Source: a virus. From it: DNA of 25,794 nucleotides. Below, piece by piece: positions 6,918-15,282 of the stretch. Below the pieces are notes generated by a model. It was given only the letters and a program-made list of their open reading frames with translations. It did no database searches and had not been told where the DNA came from. The DNA is taken from positions 1 through 25,794 of the IMG/VR virus record IMGVR_UViG_3300027906_000136. One strand, written 5' to 3'. The position numbers and the translations under genes are program-made. How positions within the stretch are numbered: the stretch's first letter is position 1; the number at the start of each line of letters is the position of its first letter.

Positions 6918-8500
6918 ACAATGAATCATCAACCTTCCTATATCACACAAGCTGTCCTAGCTGCGGTTCATCAGACGGTAATTCCGTATATGATGATGGA
7001 CATACTTATTGTTTTGTATGTAACCACTTTGATAGCGGGCAGCCAAGTGATGATTGTGAACGACCGCCCCAAAAGAACCAAACTATGTTACAAGGTCATC
7101 CTACCAAATTAAGGAAGCGAGGTCTATCAGAAGAGACCTGTCGTAAGTACCGTATCCACAAGGATGGAGAGACTCTACGCATGCACTACTTCAACAAGGC
7201 AGGGCAAGTGTGTGGAGCTAAGGTTAAAACTAAGGACAAAGGCTTCTGGATGGAGGGTAATAATACCGACCATCAACTTTTCGGGCAAAATTTATTTCCC
7301 GATAAGGGTTCAAGGCTTACTATATACGAAGGCGAGCTTGATGCAGCCTCTGGATGGGAAGCACAACCCAAGTGGCCTCATGTATCCATACCAAATGGTG
7401 CAAAGGCTGCGAAGAAGGCATTGCAGAGGGTGCTAGACCTCCTTCAGAACTATGAAGAGGTAGTACTGTTCTTTGATAATGACGAGGCAGGTAGACAGGC
7501 AGCACAAGAATGTGCAGAACTGCTACCCCCTGGAAAAGCAAAGATTGCAAGGCTTGAGAAGTATAAAGATGCTTCTGATGCACTACAAGCTGGTGATGGT
7601 GAAGCAATTAGACGAGCGATCTGGGATGCAAAGACTTATAGACCAGATGGTATCGTTGATGCTAAATCCCTGCTTGATGTAATTACCACACCTACACCCC
7701 CCGCTGATCATGACTACCCATTTCAAGGACTACAGCTCAAGTTGCACGGCATACGATATGGAGAGCTTATCACGATTACTGCAGGTTCTGGCACAGGAAA
7801 ATCCTCATTCTGTAGGAGTCTTGCAAGTCATCTTCTCAACAAAGGAGAACGGGTCGGCTACTTGGCACTTGAAGAATCTAACCGTAGGACGGCACTCGGA
7901 TTGATGTCTTCACAGCTAGGTAAACCTTATCATCTTGGAGAATATGAACGAACAGAACTCGAACACGCCTACAACAGTACTATTGCTAATTGGAATCTTT
8001 TTCTCTTCGATGGCTTTGGTAGCTACGACCCTGATACAATCTATTCACGCATCGAGTACCTTGCCTGTGGACTGGAGTGTCGTATTATATTCCTCGATCA
8101 CCTCAGTATTTTATTGAGCGGATTGGATGGAGATGAGAGACGTATGATAGATCAGACTATGACTAAGCTACGCTCACTTGTTGAACGTACAGGCATTACA
8201 CTGTTTCTTGTATCACATCTCAGACGTACCCAATCAGATCAAAACCATGAAGAGGGAGCTCGGATTACACTTGGACAACTAAGAGGATCAGCTGCTATTG
8301 CTCAGTTATCTGACACAGTAGTTGCTCTTGAACGTGACCAACAAGACCCAAGCAAACGAGATACTACAACTGTTAGAGTACTTAAAAACCGTTACTCTGG
8401 AGAAGTTGGTGTCGCAAATGAATTGATCTATGACCTACAAACATGCACCTTTGAAGAACGTGAAGCTACGCCCGACTTCAACCCAGCAACAGACTTCTAG
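6908..8500 (+). CDS. primase-helicase, gp4-like
   Basis: A 530-residue bifunctional replication protein. The zinc-binding primer-recognition domain has C16xxC19 and C35xxC38. The TOPRIM primase core has YEGELDA (E141) and FFDNDEAG (D190, D192). The RecA-like helicase domain has Walker A GSGTGKSS (293-300, K298), a Walker B-like RIIFLDHLS, and the conserved SHLRR and RGSAAIAQLSD segments. It ends acidic-aromatic (NPATDF), as in T7 gp4, where the tail contacts the polymerase. T7 gp4A has 566 residues. It unwinds DNA 5' to 3' and lays primers. The start overlaps the oxygenase by 10 nt. Confidence 0.95.
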   Translation: MDLDNESSTFLYHTSCPSCGSSDGNSVYDDGHTYCFVCNHFDSGQPSDDCERPPQKNQTMLQGHPTKLRKRGLSEETCRKYRIHKDGETLRMHYFNKAGQVCGAKVKTKDKGFWMEGNNTDHQLFGQNLFPDKGSRLTIYEGELDAASGWEAQPKWPHVSIPNGAKAAKKALQRVLDLLQNYEEVVLFFDNDEAGRQAAQECAELLPPGKAKIARLEKYKDASDALQAGDGEAIRRAIWDAKTYRPDGIVDAKSLLDVITTPTPPADHDYPFQGLQLKLHGIRYGELITITAGSGTGKSSFCRSLASHLLNKGERVGYLALEESNRRTALGLMSSQLGKPYHLGEYERTELEHAYNSTIANWNLFLFDGFGSYDPDTIYSRIEYLACGLECRIIFLDHLSILLSGLDGDERRMIDQTMTKLRSLVERTGITLFLVSHLRRTQSDQNHEEGARITLGQLRGSAAIAQLSDTVVALERDQQDPSKRDTTTVRVLKNRYSGEVGVANELIYDLQTCTFEEREATPDFNPATDF

Positions 8501-9020
8501 AGAGATCAACCTCGCCTTTGACATCGAGACCGATGGCATTGAGTCCAGCCAGATACACTGTATAGTCACACAAGACTTAGATACAGGACATGTGGAAGAG
8601 TACAATGATCAACCATCAAAGAACTACAGCGTTGTCAACGGAGTCTGTGAGCTAGAGATTGCTACCAACATCATCTCACACAATGGGATTATGTATGACG
8701 TACCACAGATCAAAAAACACTTTCCGTTTTTTAGTGGTAAAGCAAAGCACTGGGACACACTTATACTTAGTAGGTTCTTTCATCCTGACCTACTAGACAT
8801 AGACCTCAGACGTAAATGGCCTTACATGCCAGCTCGTCTGTATGGTTCACACAGCCTTGAAGCATATGGTTACAGACTACGCTGCTTTAAGGATGAGTTC
8901 GGCAAGACTACTGACTGGAAAGACTGGTCACAGGACATGCAGGACTACTGTAAACAGGATGTTGCTATCTTATGTAAATTATGGTCGCATTTTCAGAAAT
9001 CGCTGAAAGCGTTGTCTTAG
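8430..9020 (+). CDS. DNA polymerase, 3'-5' exonuclease part (split gene)
   Basis: The 196-residue product matches the proofreading domain of T7 gp5. FDIETDG (30-36) gives D31 and E33 (T7 D5 and E7), SHNGIMYDVPQI is the ExoII region and DYCKQDVAIL is the ExoIII-like aspartate region. The ORF stops at 9020 immediately after this domain. The polymerase domain continues in the -1 frame from ATG 8981 with a 40-nt overlap. The start overlaps the primase-helicase by 71 nt; no nearer start codon keeps the DIETDG motif. Expected to work with the polymerase ORF as a two-subunit enzyme, or to be fused by frameshifting. Confidence 0.9.
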   Translation: MTYKHAPLKNVKLRPTSTQQQTSREINLAFDIETDGIESSQIHCIVTQDLDTGHVEEYNDQPSKNYSVVNGVCELEIATNIISHNGIMYDVPQIKKHFPFFSGKAKHWDTLILSRFFHPDLLDIDLRRKWPYMPARLYGSHSLEAYGYRLRCFKDEFGKTTDWKDWSQDMQDYCKQDVAILCKLWSHFQKSLKALS

Positions 9021-10243
9021 AACACCAGATAGCACAGCTAATGGCAGAACAAAAGACCACTGGCTGGCCATTTGATGTACTCAAGGCACAGGAACTAGAG
9101 AACCAACTACTCACCGAGTTGGAAGGACTCAAGAAAAAGGCAGAAAACATATGCCATTTCGTTCCACACAACTTGTTCACTCCAAAGAGAGATAACAAGA
9201 AACAAGGTTACTTTGCTGGCTGCGAAATGCAACGGCTAAAGGAATTTAATCCTAGCAGTAGAGAACACATAGCATGGTGGTTCACAACATTTCAAAGTTG
9301 GAAGCCTACCAAACTCACACCGACTGGTAAAGCAGTCATTGATGAGACAGTTCTCAGAGAGATAGGAACAGAAGAGGCATTAGTATTTCTAAATATTCTG
9401 GTCATACAGAAGAAGTTAGGAATGTTATCACAAGGAACTAATGCTTGGTTAAAGTTGGTCAAGGATGGCAGACTTCACCACTCTTGCTTTATCGGTGCGG
9501 TGACTCACCGAATGGCACATTCACATCCAAACCTGGCACAAGTCAGTAGTGATGCGGATTGTCGTGAATTATTTGTCACTAAACCAGACTGGAAACTAAT
9601 CGACAGTGACCTAGCTGGTATCGAGCTTAGATTATTTGCACACTACCTCCACAGATATGATGGTGGAAGATATGCAAAAATCTTACTCGAAGAAGACATA
9701 CACCAAGTTAATGCAGACAAAATCGGGATCTCTCGCAGACAAGTTAAGACAATTACATATTGCTTCTTGTATGGAGGTGGCAACCAGAAGCTTGGACTCT
9801 CTTATGACAACATGTTATCCCCAGAAGCTGCAAAGAAGAAGGGGGCAGAGATTAGGAGAGCTTATCTGGATGCTGTTGAAGGTCTTGAAGATCTGGTTGA
9901 AGCTACTCGTAGAGTTGCTGAAAGAGGTAGCATACGTGCTATCGATAAACGCCCGATCATTGTGGACAAGGAACACAAAGCCTTGAACTGTCTTTTGCAG
10001 GGATCAGCAGCGGTCATCGCAAAGCGGTGGCTACTACTAACACATCAGAAGCTAGGTCATTTGACCCATGAGCGTTATGCTTTTGTCCATGATGAGCAAG
10101 TGTTAGGAGCACCCGTAGAAAATGCGGAGCAAATCGCTGACGTATGCAAACTATCTGCACTATTAGCTGGTGAATACTACAACATACGACTGCCAATTGA
10201 AGCTGATGCTCACATTGGTAACAACTGGCACGAGGTACACTAA
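8981..10243 (+). CDS. DNA polymerase A, polymerase part (split gene)
   Basis: A 420-residue polymerase domain. Motif A is DSDLAGIELR (D210, T7 D475), motif B is RRQVKTITYCFLYGG (K256), and motif C is VHDEQV (H370-D371-E372). IAESVVLEHQIAQLMAEQ matches T7 gp5 just after its exonuclease, and FNPSSREHI matches T7 in the thumb. Between the thumb helices only about 35-40 residues remain where T7 has its roughly 75-residue thioredoxin-binding insertion, so dependence on host thioredoxin is doubtful. No clear Shine-Dalgarno precedes ATG 8981; the overlap with the exonuclease ORF suggests translational coupling. Confidence 0.92.
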   Translation: MVAFSEIAESVVLEHQIAQLMAEQKTTGWPFDVLKAQELENQLLTELEGLKKKAENICHFVPHNLFTPKRDNKKQGYFAGCEMQRLKEFNPSSREHIAWWFTTFQSWKPTKLTPTGKAVIDETVLREIGTEEALVFLNILVIQKKLGMLSQGTNAWLKLVKDGRLHHSCFIGAVTHRMAHSHPNLAQVSSDADCRELFVTKPDWKLIDSDLAGIELRLFAHYLHRYDGGRYAKILLEEDIHQVNADKIGISRRQVKTITYCFLYGGGNQKLGLSYDNMLSPEAAKKKGAEIRRAYLDAVEGLEDLVEATRRVAERGSIRAIDKRPIIVDKEHKALNCLLQGSAAVIAKRWLLLTHQKLGHLTHERYAFVHDEQVLGAPVENAEQIADVCKLSALLAGEYYNIRLPIEADAHIGNNWHEVH

Positions 10244-10965
10244 TGCTATTAATTGACTCTGATTTCCTAGCTTACAAGGCTGCACAAGCCTGTGAGATCG
10301 GTATAGATTTTGGAAATGATGTCATCATATCTCAGTCACAGTTCAGTGATGTTCTCAGAGTATTTGAGAGGGAATTGAACAAGGTAACTAAAGCTATGAT
10401 GGATGATGACTTTATACTATACTTTTCAAGCACTAAGAATTTTAGGAAGAAAATTTTTCCCGATTACAAGGGACATCGAAACAAGCGTAAGCCCCTTGGC
10501 TATAGACGTTTAGTAAATTACTGTAGAAAAAACCATAAATTTAAATTAATCGAAGGGTTAGAAGCTGATGATACTATTGGCATCGAAGCAACTCAGTTTG
10601 CAGACCCAAACAACATTGTTGTCAGTCCAGACAAGGACATGAGACAGATACCTAGTACGCTATGGAATCTAACAGGTGATGTTGTTGAGATAACTAAAGA
10701 TGATGGAGACCGTTGGCACTTAGTTCAGACACTTTCTGGAGATCCCACAGATGGGTACTCTGGTTGCCCTGGAATAGGAGTCAAGCGAGCTACAGAGTTA
10801 TTAGACAAGAACGAAAACAAGTGGGAGGCAGTGTGTAAAGCCTATAGAGATAGAGGGTTATCAGACGATGACGCTTTGCTCAACGCACGTTTAGCCAAGA
10901 TCCTACAACATACTGACTACGACTATGACCGCCAAGAACCAATCCTATGGGCCCCAGTATTATAA
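10243..10965 (+). CDS. 5'-3' exonuclease, gp6-like (FEN family)
   Basis: A 240-residue flap/5' nuclease. Metal ligands typical of the family are all visible: DSDFLAYKA (D5, D7), the arch region with YKGHRNKRK (75-83), EGLEADD (E107, D109, D110), SPDKDM (D130, D132) and GDPTDGYSGCPGIG (D167, D170) with the helix-hairpin-helix. T7 gp6 removes primers and degrades host DNA into nucleotides for phage synthesis. The start shares a TAATG junction with DNA polymerase. Confidence 0.92.
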   Translation: MLLIDSDFLAYKAAQACEIGIDFGNDVIISQSQFSDVLRVFERELNKVTKAMMDDDFILYFSSTKNFRKKIFPDYKGHRNKRKPLGYRRLVNYCRKNHKFKLIEGLEADDTIGIEATQFADPNNIVVSPDKDMRQIPSTLWNLTGDVVEITKDDGDRWHLVQTLSGDPTDGYSGCPGIGVKRATELLDKNENKWEAVCKAYRDRGLSDDDALLNARLAKILQHTDYDYDRQEPILWAPVL

Positions 10966-11137
10966 CAGGGGTACCATAGAGGTTTGGGATTTTATCCGAG
11001 ACCAACAATTAAATTACCACCTTGGCAATGCTGTTAAGTATATCTGCCGAGCTGGACATAAAACAGATCATATAGATGATCTAAAAAAAGCTATTCACTA
11101 CCTCACCAACGAACTAGAGAATCTCACACCGAATTAA
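10925..11137 (+). CDS. DUF3310 protein, 70 aa
   Basis: Begins inside the 5' nuclease gene (41-nt overlap). The sequence fits DUF3310: a PQYYNRGTIEVWDFI start, then a core HLGNAVKYICRAGHK (about 32-46) and DDLKKAIHYLTNEL (51-64). This small helical domain is widespread in phages, often beside replication and nucleotide metabolism genes. It is sometimes labelled a nucleotide kinase, but no P-loop is present here, so no catalytic role is claimed. It lies directly before the RNR genes. Confidence 0.75.
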   Translation: MTAKNQSYGPQYYNRGTIEVWDFIRDQQLNYHLGNAVKYICRAGHKTDHIDDLKKAIHYLTNELENLTPN

Positions 11138-11139
11138 TT

Positions 11140-12525
11140 ATGTTAAACGATTTGTTTCCACACCCTTTGATAGCTAGAACTGGTAGGATAGATAGCTGGA
11201 TCAAGAATCCAGAAGGACGCTTACCTGTCAGCTGTACAGTATTTGTAGTTGAAGACAGTATCGAGGGTGATAATGGAATAGAAGCGAGCTGGCGTTTTGT
11301 TAGTCACGCTTTACGATACGGAGCAGGTGTTGCAGTACACCTATCCAAGCTTAGACCTAACGGTCACACTAATGAGAAAGGTCTTGTTGCAAGTGGCCCT
11401 GTATCATTTGGTAAAGTCTACTCTGCTCTTAATGAGACTATTAGGAGAGGTGGAATATACAAAAATGGTGCATGCGTTTTGCATTTAGACCTTGATCACA
11501 CTGACATCTTAGAGTTTATTACAACACCGAGGCATGAACTACCTTGGGTTAAAAGGTGTGTTGATCTAACCCCAGCGATGTGGGAGAAGACACCTTATAA
11601 GAAAGAGTTACTAGAAGGAATTAAATCTGGTGACATCTGGCTTAACAAAATTAAATACCAACATAATGAGAGGATTTTTTCGAATGTCTGTCTTGAAGTT
11701 TACCTGCCCTCACGAGGCACTTGCTTGTTACAGCATGTCAATCTCGCTGCCTGTACAATCGGCAACCTACAAGAGGGTTTCGTTACAGCTATGTCCGAAC
11801 TGTGTGATCTCCATGCACGGACAGGTGTTGGAGAATCTGGAGAATACCTTACCCCATCACTTGACAGACAAGTGGGGCTTGGGATGCTCGGTCTTGCAAA
11901 CCTCCTCAGAAGATACGAAATAACTTACAAAGAGTTTGGTGAAGCATTAGAAAGAATTAATACTGGCCTGACACCACGAGAAGGGACTGCAGCTAAACTA
12001 GCATTTGCTTTAAAGCGGGGAATTATAGCAGCATCAGAAGTAGCACATACACATGGTATGGACAGAGCTTTTGCTATTGCTCCTACTGCATCATGTAGTT
12101 ACAACTCAAAAGATCTTGATGGATTTACTGCTTGCCCTGAGATCGCACCACCTATAGCTCGAAGCGTAGACCGTGATAGTGGTACGTTTGGAGTAACATC
12201 TTACAATTATGGCGATGTGGAGATCGCCTCAGAGGTTGGCTGGGACGCATACAAGCGTGTAGCAGACGGCATTATGACAATGCTCCAAAAGACTGGACTA
12301 CTACACGGATACTCATTCAACTCATGGTCAGATGTTGTTACCTATGATGAAGCGTTTATCCAAGAGTGGTTAGATAGTCCTCAAACATCTTTATACTACT
12401 CGCTTCAAGTCATGGGAGACACTCAAGATAAGTCTAGTGCATACGCTGCACTCGATGAAGAGGATGTTGACACTTACTTGAACGGTATACTCGAACCAAT
12501 TAAGTGCATAGGTTGTGAAGAATGA
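11140..12525 (+). CDS. nrdA: ribonucleotide reductase alpha subunit, class I type
   Basis: A 461-residue catalytic subunit converting ribonucleotides to deoxyribonucleotides. Active-site residues are present: C32 (LPVSCTVF), N182-V-C184-L-E186 (SNVCLEV) and C205 (NLAACTIG). A tandem tyrosine Y419-Y420 (SLYYSL) matches E. coli Y730/Y731 of the class I radical path, and the C-terminus ends in C456xxC459, the reducible pair. The N-terminal ATP cone is missing (E. coli NrdA has about 760 residues), so activity shut-off by dATP is probably absent. The tandem Tyr and the adjacent beta gene argue against class II, a label often given to such cyanophage enzymes. The stop overlaps the next ATG as ATGA. 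Confidence 0.9.
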   Translation: MLNDLFPHPLIARTGRIDSWIKNPEGRLPVSCTVFVVEDSIEGDNGIEASWRFVSHALRYGAGVAVHLSKLRPNGHTNEKGLVASGPVSFGKVYSALNETIRRGGIYKNGACVLHLDLDHTDILEFITTPRHELPWVKRCVDLTPAMWEKTPYKKELLEGIKSGDIWLNKIKYQHNERIFSNVCLEVYLPSRGTCLLQHVNLAACTIGNLQEGFVTAMSELCDLHARTGVGESGEYLTPSLDRQVGLGMLGLANLLRRYEITYKEFGEALERINTGLTPREGTAAKLAFALKRGIIAASEVAHTHGMDRAFAIAPTASCSYNSKDLDGFTACPEIAPPIARSVDRDSGTFGVTSYNYGDVEIASEVGWDAYKRVADGIMTMLQKTGLLHGYSFNSWSDVVTYDEAFIQEWLDSPQTSLYYSLQVMGDTQDKSSAYAALDEEDVDTYLNGILEPIKCIGCEE

Positions 12526-13238
12526 ACCCTTATGATAAGTTATTACACAGGAAAAGAAAGTGGACTCCCGTTAAACCGACAGCGGGAGCCCTCCTTGACG
12601 GTAGTGAAGAAGCCATCTACCGTGCTTTGGCAATACGCCATATGGAGCTACCAGTTGGTTCCTTTATTACGGAAACCCTTAGCAAAGAGGTTCCCGAAAG
12701 TGCTAGAACACTTCTCGAATCCAATGTAAAGGATGAAGAGAGACATGACCTCGCTCTAGGATATGTTGCAGAAGTCCACGGACTAGATGACAAGGCTGAG
12801 AGAGAGGCAAAGCTACTACGTGATGCGTGGATAGCTCACCCAGACCACACTATACTCAAAGCATTGGTAGCAGAACGTGCAATATTCTTTGTTATTTTAC
12901 CTTTCAATAGGTTTTGTGGCGATGCTGCTCTTAGAACGGTATCGGCTGATATCTCCAGAGATGAACAAGTCCACGTGGCAACGAATAGCCTTGTATGTGC
13001 TGATCTGGGGTTACGCCCTAGTGCTTCTTTGGATAAACTTAGGAAAGCTACAATTAATTGGATCTTTGAACCATTGAAGACCACAGCAAACAACCAATAT
13101 TTGAACAGAAAATTTTGGACTGATTCTAGTGATCGTCTAATGTATGAGGGTAAAGCCCCAGAACTTTCTGACACTAAGCGAGGCAGGATGCCCGCATTTT
13201 TTGAGCATGCAAACACCAACTTACCACAGTACTCTTGA
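12522..13238 (+). CDS. nrdB: ribonucleotide reductase beta subunit (ferritin-like), NrdB type
   Basis: A 238-residue helical protein with diiron-type carboxylate motifs: E72xxH75 (in DEERHD), E118 (LVAERAIFF) and E148xxH151 (SRDEQVHV). It is coupled to the alpha gene by ATGA. In class I enzymes this subunit holds the metal cofactor and radical. The usual radical tyrosine lies four residues after the first histidine (H118 to Y122 in E. coli); here that position is L79, and the nearest tyrosine is Y81. It is shorter than E. coli NrdB (375). The family could be a non-canonical cofactor type. Confidence 0.82.
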   Translation: MNPYDKLLHRKRKWTPVKPTAGALLDGSEEAIYRALAIRHMELPVGSFITETLSKEVPESARTLLESNVKDEERHDLALGYVAEVHGLDDKAEREAKLLRDAWIAHPDHTILKALVAERAIFFVILPFNRFCGDAALRTVSADISRDEQVHVATNSLVCADLGLRPSASLDKLRKATINWIFEPLKTTANNQYLNRKFWTDSSDRLMYEGKAPELSDTKRGRMPAFFEHANTNLPQYS

Positions 13239-13389
13239 CTGGGGACGGATCGAGAGGATCATTGATGAACTCGACCAGCAGTTTCCAGATAAGTTTCCAG
13301 ACCACAACCTATCAGAGAAAGCAATATCTTATAGGGCTGGTCAATTATCAATCATAAGATTATTAAAAAATAAAATCAACGGAGAATAA
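13207..13389 (+). CDS. small hypothetical protein, 60 aa
   Basis: Starts at ATG 13207, 32 nt inside the end of nrdB. The product begins MQTPTYHSTLDWGRIERIID, then has a polar proline-containing loop and a basic amphipathic helix at the C-terminus (AGQLSIIRLLKNKI). The frame is open further upstream, but only inside nrdB. No family recognised. It is probably cytoplasmic. Located between the nucleotide-supply and head-assembly genes. Confidence 0.6.
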   Translation: MQTPTYHSTLDWGRIERIIDELDQQFPDKFPDHNLSEKAISYRAGQLSIIRLLKNKINGE

Positions 13390-13391
13390 CT

Positions 13392-13697
13392 ATGTGTGTC
13401 CCCCAATTATTTGGCGGTGGTAGATCAACTCCACCACCCCCACCAGTACCAGCCCCACCAACTCCACCACCAGCTCCACAACAGCCACAGCAAGCCCCCA
13501 CTCCTCCTCCAGAAGCTCCTACACCTACACCTGTTTCAGAAGATGAGACAAAGAGAAAGGCTAAAGTAAGAGCTAAGAAGAGACCTGAGAAAGGTAGAGG
13601 ACAAAAAGGAACTCAATCCTTACAGACTCCAAAGCCTGAGAAAGGTGGACTCCAAGGGCCAAGCACAGGACAAGGAACTAATACTGGTCAATCATGA
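13392..13697 (+). CDS. proline-rich protein, possible gp7.3-like virion protein
   Basis: ATG 13392 has GGAG at 13381-13384, 7 nt upstream. The 101-residue product starts MCVPQLFGGG, then has a Pro/Ala/Thr/Gln stretch (about 13-48), a basic Lys/Arg patch (54-70) and a Gly/Gln tail, so it is probably unfolded. Position (directly before the portal gene) and length fit T7 gp7.3 (99 residues), a small virion protein involved in adsorption and tail assembly. Similarity is in position and composition only. The stop overlaps the portal start as ATGA. Confidence 0.6.
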   Translation: MCVPQLFGGGRSTPPPPPVPAPPTPPPAPQQPQQAPTPPPEAPTPTPVSEDETKRKAKVRAKKRPEKGRGQKGTQSLQTPKPEKGGLQGPSTGQGTNTGQS

Positions 13698-15280
13698 AGA
13701 ACGCACGGCAACGATACAACGAGCTATCGAGTCACCGTGAACAATTCTTAAATGTTGCTTATCAATGTGCAGAGTTAACTATACCTACGTTGTTAATGAG
13801 AAACGAAGGTGATACATTGTATAATGATTTTGCAACCCCTTGGCAATCAGTCGGAGCGAAGGGAGTTACCACGCTGAGTTCAAAACTTATGCTGGGACTC
13901 CTCCCTCCTTCTACAAGTTTCTTTAAACTACAATTAGATGATTCAAAGTTAGGTGTAGAAATACCACCCGAAGCAAAGAGTGAATTAGATCTTAGTTTTG
14001 CAAAGATAGAACGTATGATAATGGAGAGCATAGCTGCCTCCACAGATAGGGTTCAAATTTTTGCAGCATTAAAACACCTTGTTGTTACAGGTAACGCTTT
14101 GTTATTTATGCACAAGGATGGTATGAAAGTCTATCCACTCAATCGTTATGTAGTTGAAAGAGATGGCAATGGGGAAGTAATAGAGATAGTAACAAAAGAA
14201 AGAGTCAGTAGAAAACTATTAGGTTTACCAGAAGAGGAAGTAGTAAACAAACCTAATGATGATTCTAAAGGTGACGCTAAAGGGACAAAAGATATAGATG
14301 TTTATACATGTGTGAAACTTATTGACAACGGATGGCGTTGGCATCAAGAAGCTCAAGATCAAATCCTAAAAGATAGCGTAGGTAAAGCTCCAAAGGGTAA
14401 GACCCCCTGGCTACCACTGCGTTTTGTAACAGTGGACGGAGAAGATTATGGTCGTTCTAGAGTTGAAGAGTTCCTTGGGGACTTGAAATCTTTAGAGGCA
14501 TTGATGCAAGCTATAGTTGAAGGCAGTGCAGCAGCAGCAAAAGTTGTCTTTACTGTCTCACCCTCATCAGTTACCAAGCCAGCTTCATTAGCTAATGCAG
14601 GTAACGGTGCTATTATACAGGGCAGACCTGACGATGTAGGTGTTGTACAAGTAGGTAAAACTGCTGACTTTCAAACAGCATATCAGATGGTTAACATGTT
14701 AGAGAAGCGATTAGCTGAAGCTTTCCTTGTCTTACAAGTACGTCAATCAGAACGCACCACAGCAGAAGAAGTGAGAATGACACAGATGGAGTTGGAGCGT
14801 CAGCTTGGCGGTCTCTTCAGTCTGTTAACAGCAGAATTTCTTATACCTTATCTTAAACGTAAGATGCACACCCTTACTAGATCAAAACAAATACCTAGTG
14901 TACCAGCTGGTTTAGTAAAACCAACTATTGTAGCAGGTATAAATGCTTTAGGTAGAGGGCAGGATAGAGATTCACTTATACAATTTATAACTACGATTGC
15001 TCAAACAATGGGGCCAGAAGCTATAGCCCAATTTATGAACCCTGATGAAGCTATCAAACGTCTTGCAGCTGCACAAGGTATAGACATATTAAACCTTGTC
15101 AAGAGCTTAGAGGAACGTAATCAAGAGCAACAACAGGCTATGCAAGCACAACAGATGCAATCCTTAACTGACCAAGCAGGTCAATTAGCTGGTACTCCCA
15201 TGATGGATCCATCTAAAAATCCAGAAGTCGTTGACGCAATGAACGCAATGGTCTCTGGAGGTACACCACAACCACAATAA
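13694..15280 (+). CDS. portal protein (head-tail connector), gp8-like
   Basis: A 528-residue portal (T7 gp8: 536). The N-terminus (MKNARQRYNELSSHREQFL, then TLLMRNEGD and FATPWQSVGAKGVTTLSSKL) is typical of podovirus connectors, as are the YPLNRYVVERDGNG segment, the ERTTAEEVRMTQMELERQLGG helix and the Gln-rich C-terminus. Twelve copies form the DNA entry ring at one head vertex and start procapsid assembly with the scaffold protein. Confidence 0.95.
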   Translation: MKNARQRYNELSSHREQFLNVAYQCAELTIPTLLMRNEGDTLYNDFATPWQSVGAKGVTTLSSKLMLGLLPPSTSFFKLQLDDSKLGVEIPPEAKSELDLSFAKIERMIMESIAASTDRVQIFAALKHLVVTGNALLFMHKDGMKVYPLNRYVVERDGNGEVIEIVTKERVSRKLLGLPEEEVVNKPNDDSKGDAKGTKDIDVYTCVKLIDNGWRWHQEAQDQILKDSVGKAPKGKTPWLPLRFVTVDGEDYGRSRVEEFLGDLKSLEALMQAIVEGSAAAAKVVFTVSPSSVTKPASLANAGNGAIIQGRPDDVGVVQVGKTADFQTAYQMVNMLEKRLAEAFLVLQVRQSERTTAEEVRMTQMELERQLGGLFSLLTAEFLIPYLKRKMHTLTRSKQIPSVPAGLVKPTIVAGINALGRGQDRDSLIQFITTIAQTMGPEAIAQFMNPDEAIKRLAAAQGIDILNLVKSLEERNQEQQQAMQAQQMQSLTDQAGQLAGTPMMDPSKNPEVVDAMNAMVSGGTPQPQ

Positions 15281-15282
15281 CT

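Noticed and set aside
6921-8117. Several + strand ORFs of 60-90 codons in other frames
   Set aside because: They overlap the primase-helicase, whose zinc, TOPRIM and Walker motifs fix the true frame.
8960-9020. Programmed -1 frameshift signal joining the two polymerase ORFs
   Set aside because: No X XXY YYZ heptamer occurs in the exonuclease frame within the overlap, and an ATG for the downstream ORF is present. A less usual mechanism is not excluded.
9636-9986. 116-codon ORF inside the polymerase gene
   Set aside because: Different frame from motifs A and B, low-complexity Leu/Lys composition at the end; a shadow.
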